Positions 30,856 to 38,984 of a stretch of 64,000 nucleotides of DNA are shown piece by piece. Numbering within the stretch: position 1 is the first letter of the stretch; each line of letters opens with the position of its first letter. A model generated the notes under the pieces. That model had not been told where the DNA came from and did not search any database. It was given only the letters and a program-made list of their open reading frames with translations. The DNA is from Cupriavidus sp. P-10 (GTDB lineage Bacteria; Pseudomonadota; Gammaproteobacteria; Burkholderiales; Burkholderiaceae), in contig NZ_AP025170.1 in assembly GCF_003402535.2 (NCBI RefSeq), positions 496,001 through 560,000 of the forward strand, in the 5' to 3' direction. The position numbers and the translations under genes were made by a program.

Positions 30856-30881
30856 ACATGGATCTTTTGCTTGCCTAAGAT
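30853..30881 (+). promoter_or_regulatory. Sigma-70 promoter of suyA
   Basis: TTGACA at 30853-30858 and TAAGAT at 30876-30881 with a 17-base spacer, an almost ideal promoter, about 40 bases before the suyA ribosome-binding site. Confidence 0.75.
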
Positions 30882-30928
30882 GGTTTCACAGGCAACCCGC
30901 AAAGACGACCCACACAGAGGAGACAACG

Positions 30929-31210
30929 ATGATTCACGTAGTGCTGCACGACGCCAGGGACACCGTGGCGGTGGCTGTGGTGGAAGGCATCCAGGCTGGT
31001 ACCAAACTCAACGCCTGGATCATGGATGAGGACAAGATCGTGACCGTGACCGCGCTGCAGCCGATCCCCATCGGCCACAAGGTGGCGCTGTGCGACATGG
31101 ATCCCAACGACACCGTCTACAAGTACGGCATCGACATCGGCAAGGTAGTGGCGCCGATCAAGGCGGGCGAACACGCCCACGTCCACAACATCAAGACCAA
31201 GCGCTGGTAA
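30929..31210 (+). CDS. suyA: (2R)-sulfolactate sulfo-lyase small subunit (UxaA N-terminal/SAF domain)
   Basis: 93 residues, a single SAF domain as in the N-terminus of altronate dehydratase UxaA ([35 protein letters not shown]). SuyA with SuyB removes sulfite from (R)-sulfolactate to give pyruvate. The split small and large pair also occurs in other UxaA-type hydro-lyases, so the substrate is inferred from the two dehydrogenase genes that follow. Confidence 0.8.
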   Translation: MIHVVLHDARDTVAVAVVEGIQAGTKLNAWIMDEDKIVTVTALQPIPIGHKVALCDMDPNDTVYKYGIDIGKVVAPIKAGEHAHVHNIKTKRW

Positions 31211-31265
31211 GCCGCGCCCCGGTCCCCGCCACTTATCTCCCCACTCCATACCCGAGACCCAAGCC

Positions 31266-32441
31266 ATGTCCGTGATCGATCAAAACACCACCTTCTGGGG
31301 CTACCGCCGCGACAACGGCCGCGTCGGCGTGCGCAACCACGTCATCATCCTGCCGCTGGACGACCTCTCCAATGCAGCCGCCGAGGCGGTCGCTGTCGCC
31401 ATCAAGGGCACCATGGCGATTCCCCACCCGTATGGCCGCCTGCAGTTCGGGCCGGACCTGGACCTGCACTTCCGCACGCTGATCGGCGCGGGCAGCAATC
31501 CCAATGTCGCCGCCGTGGTGGTGATCGGGATCGAGGATGGCTGGACCAAGAAGGTGGTCGATGGCATCGCCAGGACCGGCAAGCCGGTGGTCGGCTTCGG
31601 CATCGAGGGCCATGGCGACCATGACACCATCATGCGGGCGTCGAAGGCGGCGAAAGAATACGTGCAGTACGCCACCGCGCTGCACCGGGTGGAATGCCCG
31701 ATCAGCGAGCTGTGGGTGTCCACCAAGTGCGGCGAGTCGGATACCACGTCCGGCTGCGGCGCCAACCCGACCGTCGGCAATGCCTTCGACAAGCTGCATC
31801 CGCTCGGCACCACGCTGGTCTTCGGCGAGACCTCGGAGCTGACCGGCGGCGAGCACATCGTGGCGGCGCGCTGCGCCAACGATGAAGTGCGCCACCAGTT
31901 CATGGCCATGTTCGAGCGCTACCAGGGCATGATCGACCGCTGGAAGACCTCGGACCTGTCGGAGTCGCAGCCGACCAAGGGCAATATCGCCGGCGGCCTC
32001 ACCACGATCGAAGAGAAGGCGCTGGGCAATATCCAGAAGATCGGCAAGAAATGCACGGTCGACGGCGTGCTCGACAAGGCCGAGGAGCCGACCCACCCGG
32101 GCCTGTGGTTCATGGATTCATCTTCGGCCGCGGCGGAGATGGTCACGCTGTGCGCCGCCGCCGGCTATGTGGTGCATTTCTTCCCGACCGGGCAGGGCAA
32201 CGTGATCGGCAACCCGATCGTGCCGGTGATCAAGCTGTGCGCCAACCCACGCACGGTGCGGCTGATGAGCGAGCACATGGATGTCGATTGCTCCGGCCTG
32301 CTGCAGCGCGAGCTGACGCTGGACCAGACCGGCGACAAGCTGCTCGAATGCATGCTGGCCACGGTCAACGGGCGCTGGACCGCGGCGGAAGCGCTCGGCC
32401 ACCGCGAGTTCGTGCTGACCCGCATCCACGAGTCGGCATGA
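31266..32441 (+). CDS. suyB: (2R)-sulfolactate sulfo-lyase large subunit (UxaA family)
   Basis: 391 residues, the catalytic C-terminal part of the UxaA/GarD family. It starts with [15 protein letters not shown] and has conserved [19 protein letters not shown]-like [10 protein letters not shown] and [15 protein letters not shown] blocks, including cysteines that may bind iron. With SuyA the total of about 484 residues equals a one-chain altronate dehydratase. Its stop overlaps the next start as ATGA. Altronate or galactarate-type hydro-lyase is the alternative. Confidence 0.8.
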   Translation: MSVIDQNTTFWGYRRDNGRVGVRNHVIILPLDDLSNAAAEAVAVAIKGTMAIPHPYGRLQFGPDLDLHFRTLIGAGSNPNVAAVVVIGIEDGWTKKVVDGIARTGKPVVGFGIEGHGDHDTIMRASKAAKEYVQYATALHRVECPISELWVSTKCGESDTTSGCGANPTVGNAFDKLHPLGTTLVFGETSELTGGEHIVAARCANDEVRHQFMAMFERYQGMIDRWKTSDLSESQPTKGNIAGGLTTIEEKALGNIQKIGKKCTVDGVLDKAEEPTHPGLWFMDSSSAAAEMVTLCAAAGYVVHFFPTGQGNVIGNPIVPVIKLCANPRTVRLMSEHMDVDCSGLLQRELTLDQTGDKLLECMLATVNGRWTAAEALGHREFVLTRIHESA

Positions 32442-33376
32442 TGAAGCGCATCTGCATCAGCGAGTTCATGGACGATGCCGCGGTGCAGGCGCTGCGGGCG
32501 GGCTTCGACCTGCGGTACGAGCCGGGCTGGGTGGACCGGCGCGCCGAACTGCTCGACGCGCTGCCCGATGCGCAGGCGCTGATCGTGCGCAACCGTACGC
32601 AGGTCGACGCGGCGCTGCTGGCCGGTGCGCCTTCGCTGCGTGTGGTCGGGCGGCTCGGCGTAGGGCTCGACAATATCGATGTCGATGCCTGTCGCGAGCG
32701 CGGCATCCGCGTCATCCCCGCGGCCGGAGCCAACGCGCGCTCGGTGGCCGAGTACGTGGTCATCACCGCGGCGTCGCTACTGCGCGGCGCCTACGGCAGC
32801 AGCGCGCAAGTGGCCGCGGGGCAGTGGCCGCGCGCACGCTTGTCGGAGGGCAGGGAGGCGCTCGGCAAGACGCTGGGGCTGATCGGCTTTGGCGACATCG
32901 GCAGACAGGCCGCCGCGCTGGCGCAGGCGTTCGGCATGCAGGTGGTGGCGTTCGACCCGATGCTGGCCGCCGACGACCCGGTATGGGCCCGGACCGGCGT
33001 GCGCAGCCTCGCGCTCGACCCGCTGCTGGCGCAGGCCGATGCGGTCAGCCTGCATGTGCCGCTGGTCGCCGCCACGCGGCATCTGCTCGATACGCAACGG
33101 ATCGCAGGCATGAAGCGCGGCGCCGTGCTGATCAACACCGCGCGCGGCGGCGTGGTCGACGAGGCCGCGCTGGCGCAGGCGCTGCGCGACGGGCATCTCG
33201 GCGGCGCCGCGCTCGACGTCTTCGAATGCGAGCCCTTGCCGGCAGGCAGCGTGCTCGCCGACGTGCCCAACCTGATGCTGACGCCGCATATCGGCGGCGT
33301 GACGCAGGAGGCCAATGCGCGGGTCTCGATGATGATCGCGCAACAGGTGCGGCAGACGCTGGAGGTCATGTCATGA
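32438..33376 (+). CDS. slcC: D-2-hydroxyacid dehydrogenase, (S)-sulfolactate dehydrogenase-like
   Basis: 312 residues. NAD-binding GLIGFGDIG, and the catalytic Arg-Glu-His set in [18 protein letters not shown] and LTPHIGGVT. In known sulfolactate clusters SlcC oxidises (S)-sulfolactate to sulfopyruvate, and ComC reduces it to the (R) form for SuyAB, so the pair acts as a racemase. The start at 32438 gives an ATGA overlap with suyB; the longer frame is rejected. Specificity is inferred from context. Confidence 0.78.
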   Translation: MMKRICISEFMDDAAVQALRAGFDLRYEPGWVDRRAELLDALPDAQALIVRNRTQVDAALLAGAPSLRVVGRLGVGLDNIDVDACRERGIRVIPAAGANARSVAEYVVITAASLLRGAYGSSAQVAAGQWPRARLSEGREALGKTLGLIGFGDIGRQAAALAQAFGMQVVAFDPMLAADDPVWARTGVRSLALDPLLAQADAVSLHVPLVAATRHLLDTQRIAGMKRGAVLINTARGGVVDEAALAQALRDGHLGGAALDVFECEPLPAGSVLADVPNLMLTPHIGGVTQEANARVSMMIAQQVRQTLEVMS

Positions 33377-34398
33377 GCCGGGTGCCGATCGCGCAGTTGG
33401 AGCGGATCGCCAATGCCGCGCTGCGGCGTGCGGGCGCGAGTGCGCTGCAAGCCGATGCGACGGCTGCGGCGCTGGTGCGCGCCGATGCGGCGGGTCTGGC
33501 CTCGCATGGCGTATCGCGGGTACCCATGTATGTCGCGCACCTGCACGCGGATCGTGTCGATGGCCGTGCCACGCCAGCGGTGCGCTCCGCGCGCGCCAGT
33601 GCCGCGCTGGTCGATGCCGGCTGCGGCTTCGCCTTCCCGGCATGCGACCTGGCGATCGCCGAGGCAATGGGCCGCGCCTACGAAACCGGTGTCGGTGTTG
33701 CGGCGGTCACCAACAGCCATCACTTCGGCGCGGCCGCGCTGCCGCTCGATGCGGTGGCGCGCGTCGGCATGGTGGGCATCGCCATGGGCAACTCGCCGGC
33801 CGCGATGCCTGCCTGGGGAGGAAGGCGCCCGCTGTTCGGCACCAATCCCATTGCCGCGGTGTTTCCGCGCCGGCGCCACGCGCCGGTCGTGATCGACCTG
33901 TCGTTGTCCGAGGTCGCGCGCGGCAAGATCATGGTGGCCGCGAAGCAGGGCAAGCCGATCCCGCTGGGCTGGGCATTGGACGAGACCGGCCAGCCGACCA
34001 CCGACGCGCAGGCCGCGCTGCGCGGCTCGATGCTGCCGGCGGGCGGCGTCAAGGGCGCGATGCTGGCGTTAATGGTGGAGTTGCTGGTGACGTCGCTGGC
34101 GGGCGCCAGTTTCGGCGCCGAAGCGGATTCCTTTTTCACCGACGCCGGCAATCGGCCGCGTATCGGCCAGCTCTTCATGGTGCTGGACCCGGGCGCCTTC
34201 GCGGGCTCGGACGCCTATGCCGAACGCGTGGAAGCCTTGCTGCAAGCGATGCTGGACGATGAAGGCACGCGCCTGCCCGGCGCCCGCCGCGATACCGCGC
34301 AGGCTGACGCGCAGGCCCATGGCATAGAGATCCCGGACGCCCTGCTCAACGAGCTGCGCGAACTGGCGGGCGAGGCAGTGCAGGAGGGCCGGGCCTAG
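33373..34398 (+). CDS. comC: Malate/L-lactate dehydrogenase family, (R)-sulfolactate dehydrogenase-like
   Basis: 341 residues of the Ldh2/sulfolactate-dehydrogenase family (DAAGLASHGVSRVPMYV, TNSHHFGAAALP with the catalytic His, LFGTNPIAAVFPRR). The start at 33373 overlaps the slcC stop as ATGA. With SlcC it would interconvert sulfolactate enantiomers through sulfopyruvate. Other Ldh2 members act on malate or ureidoglycolate, so the substrate rests on gene context. Confidence 0.78.
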   Translation: MSRVPIAQLERIANAALRRAGASALQADATAAALVRADAAGLASHGVSRVPMYVAHLHADRVDGRATPAVRSARASAALVDAGCGFAFPACDLAIAEAMGRAYETGVGVAAVTNSHHFGAAALPLDAVARVGMVGIAMGNSPAAMPAWGGRRPLFGTNPIAAVFPRRRHAPVVIDLSLSEVARGKIMVAAKQGKPIPLGWALDETGQPTTDAQAALRGSMLPAGGVKGAMLALMVELLVTSLAGASFGAEADSFFTDAGNRPRIGQLFMVLDPGAFAGSDAYAERVEALLQAMLDDEGTRLPGARRDTAQADAQAHGIEIPDALLNELRELAGEAVQEGRA

Positions 34399-34479
34399 AG
34401 ATTCGATTTCCACCACATTTCCACCACAAAGGCGGACCCGACACAGAACGGGCCAGCGACCACAAAACGGAGACACACC

Positions 34480-35511
34480 ATGGTTCGAGGTTTGATTCGC
34501 ACCGCGCTCAGGTACGGAGCCGGCGCGCTTGTCGCATTGTCCGCAGTATCCACGCTCACCGGTCTGGCCTCGGCGCCGGCCGCGGCACAGGGCGCGGCGC
34601 AGGCATCGGTTCCCGCCCATGACTATCCAGGCAAGCCGATCCGCTACGTGGTCCCGTTCGCGGCCGGTGGCCTGACGGACATCATGGCGCGGCAGGTCGG
34701 GCACCAGCTGGCGGAAGAGTGGAAGCGGCCCGTGGTAGTCGACAACAAGCCCGGCGGCAACGCGAACATCGGCGCCGACCAGGTCGCCAAGGCACCCGCC
34801 GACGGCTATACCTGGCTCGCGGTCACGCTGACGCATGCTTCCAATGTCACGCTGTTCCCCAAGCTGCCGTTCAGCATGCAGAAAGACCTGGTGCCGGTGG
34901 CGCGCATCGCCTCGTCGCCGATGCTGGTGGTGGTGCCGGTGAGTTCGCCGGTCAAGTCGATGAAGGACCTGGCCGCGGCGGCGCAGAAGGGCAAGCTCAA
35001 TGCCGGCTCCAGCGGCAACGGTACGCCCCCGCACCTGACCCTGGCCCTGTTCGAAAGCCTGACCGGCGCCAACCTGACCCATGTGCCGTACAAGGGCGGG
35101 GCGCCGTCGATGACCGACCTGATCGGCGGCCAGATCGATGTAGTGTTTTCCAATTTCCCGGAGTCGCTGGCCTACGTGAAGGGTGGCAAGCTGCGCGCAC
35201 TGGCGGTGACCACGCGTGAACGGCACCCGCTGCTGCCCGACGTGCCGACGGTGGCCGAGGCGGGCTTTCCCGACCTGATCGTCGAGAACTGGACGGGCCT
35301 GATGATGCCGGTCGCCACGCCCAAGCCGATCGTCGACAAGGTCGCCGCGTCGGTGGCGCGCATGCTCCAGTCCGACGCCATGCGCGAGCGCATCGTGGCG
35401 TCCGGATTCAGTCCGGCGCCGCAGACCAGTGGCCCCTTCGCCGAATACTTCAACGGCGAGGTGACGCGATGGGCAAGGTTGATCGAAGAGAAACACATCC
35501 GCGCCGAATAG
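34480..35511 (+). CDS. Bug/TctC-family periplasmic binding protein
   Basis: 343 residues. A long signal peptide (cleavage about residue 42, after APAAA) precedes a Bug fold: YPGKPIRYVVPFAAGGLTD near the N-terminus, then NKPGGNANIGADQVAKAPADGYT, and HVPYKGGAPSMTDLIGG. It starts 81 bases after comC with a good ribosome-binding site, so it likely belongs to the operon and binds sulfolactate or a related acid, like SlcH elsewhere. No TctA/TctB membrane genes are present. Confidence 0.88.
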   Translation: MVRGLIRTALRYGAGALVALSAVSTLTGLASAPAAAQGAAQASVPAHDYPGKPIRYVVPFAAGGLTDIMARQVGHQLAEEWKRPVVVDNKPGGNANIGADQVAKAPADGYTWLAVTLTHASNVTLFPKLPFSMQKDLVPVARIASSPMLVVVPVSSPVKSMKDLAAAAQKGKLNAGSSGNGTPPHLTLALFESLTGANLTHVPYKGGAPSMTDLIGGQIDVVFSNFPESLAYVKGGKLRALAVTTRERHPLLPDVPTVAEAGFPDLIVENWTGLMMPVATPKPIVDKVAASVARMLQSDAMRERIVASGFSPAPQTSGPFAEYFNGEVTRWARLIEEKHIRAE

Positions 35512-35640
35512 GATCGGATAGCGCGGGCTGGCCGCGACAGGCGCCGATAGGCGCAAGTTGGCCTCCGGTATGATCTGGCTTATCTAGATGAATCGGCCCG
35601 CTCCGCGCGGCGGCGCGGGCCACCGAACAGGGATTTCAAC

Positions 35641-36381
35641 GTGGGTGCCAGATTTGATGCGGCCAGCGCGATTGGCGGCGTCCTGTACAAGGACGTCAAG
35701 CAGGCCATTCTCTCCGCGCTGGCGGAGGGCGAGTGGAAGCCGGGTGAAGCCATTCCGTCCGAGCGCAAGCTGATCGAACGCTTTGGCGTGTCGATCGGCA
35801 CGTTGCGCAAGGCGATCGACGAACTGGTGGCCGAAGGCATCATGATCCGGCACCAGGGCCGCGGCACCTTCGTCGCCACGCACCGGCAGGAGGATCACTT
35901 CTTCCGCTTCTTCCGTATCGTGCGCCAGGATGGCCATCGCGAATACCCGACCGTGCGCCTGGCCAGGTTCCGCCGCGCGAAGGCCGACAAGGACGAGGCG
36001 GCCGCGCTCGGCCTGGCGGTGGGCGAACCGGTGTTCCGCTTCATCAATGTCCTGTCGCTGGAAGGCATGCCGATGATGACCGATGCCATCACCGTGCCGG
36101 AAGCGCGCTTCAAGGGCCTGACCGAAAAGATGCTGCGCGAGCGGCCCAATACGCTCTACAACTTCTACCAGGATGCCTTCGGCATCAATATCATCCGCAC
36201 CGAAGAACGGCTGCGCTCGGCGCTGGCCGACGAGGATGCCCACGAGTTGCTGGGCGTTCCCGTGGGCAGTCCGTTGCTGAAGATCCTGCGGGTGGCCTCG
36301 TCCTACCACGACGAGCGGATCGAGTACCGCGTGTCGCGCCTCGATACCAGCCGGCATGAATTCCTGTTGTCGCAGCCGTAG
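35641..36381 (+). CDS. GntR-family regulator with UTRA domain
   Basis: 246 residues from a GTG at 35641. The N-terminal winged helix (LYKDVKQAILSALAEGEWKPG, PSERKLIERFGVSIGTLRKA) and C-terminal UTRA ligand domain (NVLSLEGMPMMTDAITVPE) are clear, placing it in the HutC subfamily. It is last in the suy cluster and probably represses it through the palindrome at 30828-30855, relieved by a pathway ligand. Confidence 0.9.
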   Translation: MGARFDAASAIGGVLYKDVKQAILSALAEGEWKPGEAIPSERKLIERFGVSIGTLRKAIDELVAEGIMIRHQGRGTFVATHRQEDHFFRFFRIVRQDGHREYPTVRLARFRRAKADKDEAAALGLAVGEPVFRFINVLSLEGMPMMTDAITVPEARFKGLTEKMLRERPNTLYNFYQDAFGINIIRTEERLRSALADEDAHELLGVPVGSPLLKILRVASSYHDERIEYRVSRLDTSRHEFLLSQP

Positions 36382-36435
36382 GGCGTGACGCTTCCGGCAT
36401 CGAGAGGTGCCGGCAGCGTGCCTGGCAGTCCAAAG

Positions 36436-36471
36436 AAAAAAGCCGCGTCCTCTTGCGAGAGCGCGGCTTTT
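36436..36471. terminator. Bidirectional terminator between the GntR gene and the tRNA
   Basis: Stem 36438-36447 with 36462-36471 (AAAAGCCGCG and its complement), 14-base loop. On the minus strand it ends in six T's and suits the tRNA; on the plus strand it has four T's and suits the regulator. Confidence 0.85.
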
Positions 36472-36479
36472 CAAATAGA

Positions 36480-36556
<77 letters not shown>

Positions 36557-36569
36557 AACGAAGACTGAG

Positions 36570-36597
36570 ATTATACAGGGGCTTTCGGCACTGTCAA
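36570..36597 (-). promoter_or_regulatory. Promoter of the tRNA-Met gene
   Basis: On the minus strand TTGACA (36592-36597) and TATAAT (36570-36575), both perfect hexamers, with a 16-base spacer. The tRNA 5' end follows 13 bases downstream of the -10. Confidence 0.9.
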
Positions 36598-36635
36598 CAC
36601 CTCGTGCGAAGATTTTTGCGGGGCGCCGGTGTATG

Positions 36636-36665
36636 AAAAAACGGCAGGCCGGGCGGCCTGCCGTT
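36636..36665 (-). terminator. Terminator of the MHS transporter gene
   Basis: Stem 36640-36650 with 36655-36665 (11 bp, AACGGCAGGCC and complement), 4-base loop, followed on the minus strand by six T's. It lies 28 bases after the transporter stop. Confidence 0.88.
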
Positions 36666-36693
36666 GTGGTCACGGTTTCGTCAGACCGACCGT

Positions 36694-38391
36694 TCAATCG
36701 TGGGCGTAGATATCCACGTCCTTGGTTTCCCGCACGAACAGCGCACCGATCACGAAGGTGATCGCCGCGATGATGATCGGGTACCACAGGCCGTAGTAGA
36801 TATTGCCGTTCTGGGCCACCAGCGCGAAAGAGATGGTGGGCAGCAGGCCGCCGAACCAGCCGTTGCCGATATGGTAGGGCAGCGACATCGAGGTGTAGCG
36901 GATGCGGGTCGGGAACAGTTCCACCAGCATGGCGGCGATCGGACCGTACACCATGGTCACGTAGATCACCAGGATGACCAGGATCACCAGCACCATGATC
37001 GTGTTCATCTGCGCCGGGTCGGCCTTGGCCGGGTACCCGGCCGAGGACATGGCGCCGCTTACCTCCTTCTTGAACGCCGCGATCTGGGCCTTGCTGGCAT
37101 CGTCAAAGGCATGGCTGTTGGCAAGCTTGGCGTCGAAGGCCTTGATCTCCTTTTCGCCGATCTTGACCGTCGCCACCGTGCCGGCCGGGGCTTCCACCAC
37201 CTCATAGCTGGCCGACGACTGGGCCAGGGTACGCTTGGCGATATCGCAGGAGCTGCGGAAGTCGATCTCGCGGGCGATCGGGCTGCCCTGGAACGAGCAC
37301 TGCTTCGGATCCGCGGTCACCACGATCTGCGCGGTCTGCTGCGCGCGCTCCAGCGCCGGGTTGGCGTAGTGGGTCAGTGCCTTGAACAGCGGGAAGTAGG
37401 TCAGCACGGCCAGCGCGCAGCCCGCCATGATGATCCACTTGCGGCCGATCTTGTCCGACAGGGAGCCAAAGAAGATAAAGAACGGCGTGCCGATCACCAG
37501 TGCGCCGGCGATCAGCAGGTTGGCCGTCTTGGCATCGACCTTGAGCACCTGCGTCAGGAAGAACAGCGCGTAGAACTGGCCGGTGTACCAGACCACGGCC
37601 TGGCCGGCGGTCAGGCCGAGCAGGGCCAGGATCACGATCTTCAGGTTGCGCCACTGGGCGAAGGATTCGGTCAGCGGAGCCTTGGAGGTCTTGCCTTCGG
37701 CCTTCATGCGCTGGAATGCCGGCGATTCATTCATCGACAGCCGGATGTACACCGACATCCCCAGCAGCAGGATCGACAGCAGGAACGGGATGCGCCAGCC
37801 CCAGACTTCAAAGTTCGGGCCAGTCAGCTCGCGGCACAGCAGGATCACGATCAGCGACAGGAACAGGCCCAGCGTGGCCGTGGTCTGGATCCACGAGGTG
37901 TACGCCCCGCGCTTGCCGTGCGGCGCGTGCTCGGCCACGTAGGTGGCGGCACCGCCGTACTCGCCGCCGAGCGCCAGGCCCTGCAGCATGCGCAGGATGA
38001 TCAGGATCACCGGGGCGGCCCAGCCGATGGTGGCAAAGCCGGGCAGCAGGCCGACGATGAAGGTCGACAGGCCCATCAGCAGGATGGTCACCAGGAAGGT
38101 GTACTTGCGCCCGATCATGTCGCCCAGGCGGCCGAACACCAGCGCGCCGAACGGCCGCACGATAAAGCCGGCGGCAAAGGCGAGCAGCGCAAAGATGAAG
38201 GCCGAGGTCGGATCCAGTCCGGCGAAGAACTGCTTGGCGATGATCGCCGCCAGCGAGCCGTACAGATAAAAGTCGTACCACTCGAACACCGTGCCCAGCG
38301 ACGAGGCAAGGATCACCTTGCGCTCCTCGCGTGTCATCGGCGCGTTTTGCGCACCCCCTCCGGGTACCGCAACGTTTTGCACGTTTGCCAT
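36694..38391 (-). CDS. MHS-family MFS metabolite:H+ symporter
   Basis: 565 residues from the ATG at 38391, which has a GGAGGAG-type ribosome-binding site. The fold is that of MHS symporters (ProP/KgtP/CitA group): SLGTVFEWYDFYLYGSLAA, RPFGALVFGRLGDMIGRKYT and RMLQGLALGGEYGG. Between the middle helices there is a soluble insertion of about 120 residues with two cysteines (KQCSFQG and RSSCDIAK) that may form a disulfide outside the membrane. The substrate is unknown; organic acids or compatible solutes are usual. Confidence 0.92.
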   Translation of the reverse strand: MANVQNVAVPGGGAQNAPMTREERKVILASSLGTVFEWYDFYLYGSLAAIIAKQFFAGLDPTSAFIFALLAFAAGFIVRPFGALVFGRLGDMIGRKYTFLVTILLMGLSTFIVGLLPGFATIGWAAPVILIILRMLQGLALGGEYGGAATYVAEHAPHGKRGAYTSWIQTTATLGLFLSLIVILLCRELTGPNFEVWGWRIPFLLSILLLGMSVYIRLSMNESPAFQRMKAEGKTSKAPLTESFAQWRNLKIVILALLGLTAGQAVVWYTGQFYALFFLTQVLKVDAKTANLLIAGALVIGTPFFIFFGSLSDKIGRKWIIMAGCALAVLTYFPLFKALTHYANPALERAQQTAQIVVTADPKQCSFQGSPIAREIDFRSSCDIAKRTLAQSSASYEVVEAPAGTVATVKIGEKEIKAFDAKLANSHAFDDASKAQIAAFKKEVSGAMSSAGYPAKADPAQMNTIMVLVILVILVIYVTMVYGPIAAMLVELFPTRIRYTSMSLPYHIGNGWFGGLLPTISFALVAQNGNIYYGLWYPIIIAAITFVIGALFVRETKDVDIYAHD

Positions 38392-38642
38392 CTTGTCTCC
38401 TCCGTCTGGAATGGATCTCGGGCAAGGCGCGGCAACATCGCGGAAAAGCCCCGTGCCGCTGGCCGGGAGCCTGAGTTGCAGTGGATTGTGGGTGGCGAAA
38501 CTTACTGCGTTCTGACAGATTTCGGCGTGCAAGTGCCAAAAATATCGGGGTATACGCTAGCCGTTTTCAGGCCTGCGCATGCTGCAATGCAGCCTGTCCT
38601 GGCCGTTTCACGGCACTGCTATGCGGCCGGCACGGCATGTCG

Positions 38643-38984
38643 CTATGCAGCATCGGAACCTGGGCCGCGCAAGGTACCCTGCGAAGGCAGGGGGGCGGGT
38701 GTGTCCGCTTCGTCAACGGTTTCATCGGCGCGGTTCATGCGCCAGGCATAGAGGGCGGCCATCAGCACGTAGACCACCAGCGCTCCCTGGGCGCCCACCC
38801 AGAACGAGAACGGCCAGCCGAAGAAGTCGAAGCGCAGCTCGCGCGCGAACCACGCCACCACGAAGGTGACCACGAACCAGACCGCCAGCAGCCCCGCGAT
38901 CCAGCGCAGGTTGCGGTGCCAGGCCTGCCGCTGGCGCGCCTCGGCGAGATCGGGGGCGGCAGCGGGGGCGGGGGTGTCGTTCAT
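38643..38984 (-). CDS. DUF4212 membrane protein, orphan symporter small subunit
   Basis: 113 residues with two membrane helices (about 27-45 and 60-80) separated by LRFDFFGWPFSFWVGAQ, the hallmark of DUF4212 (putative sodium:solute symporter small subunit). Its ATG at 38984 overlaps the sensor-kinase stop as ATGA, so it is translationally coupled to the two-component system. The large SSS-family partner that normally follows is absent; 251 bases later comes an MHS transporter instead. Confidence 0.88.
   Translation of the reverse strand: MNDTPAPAAAPDLAEARQRQAWHRNLRWIAGLLAVWFVVTFVVAWFARELRFDFFGWPFSFWVGAQGALVVYVLMAALYAWRMNRADETVDEADTPAPLPSQGTLRGPGSDAA

Larger units (their letters stand above)
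30623..30927. other. Intergenic region before the suy operon
   Basis: The first 200 bases show nothing definite. The last 100 hold the AT-rich palindrome and sigma-70 promoter listed separately, then a GAGGAGA ribosome-binding site before suyA. Confidence 0.6.

Noticed and set aside
38392..38642. Sigma-54 promoter for the MHS transporter (TGGCACTTGCACGC on the minus strand)
   Set aside because: GG and GC are 9 rather than 10 bases apart, so the -24/-12 spacing is not met.
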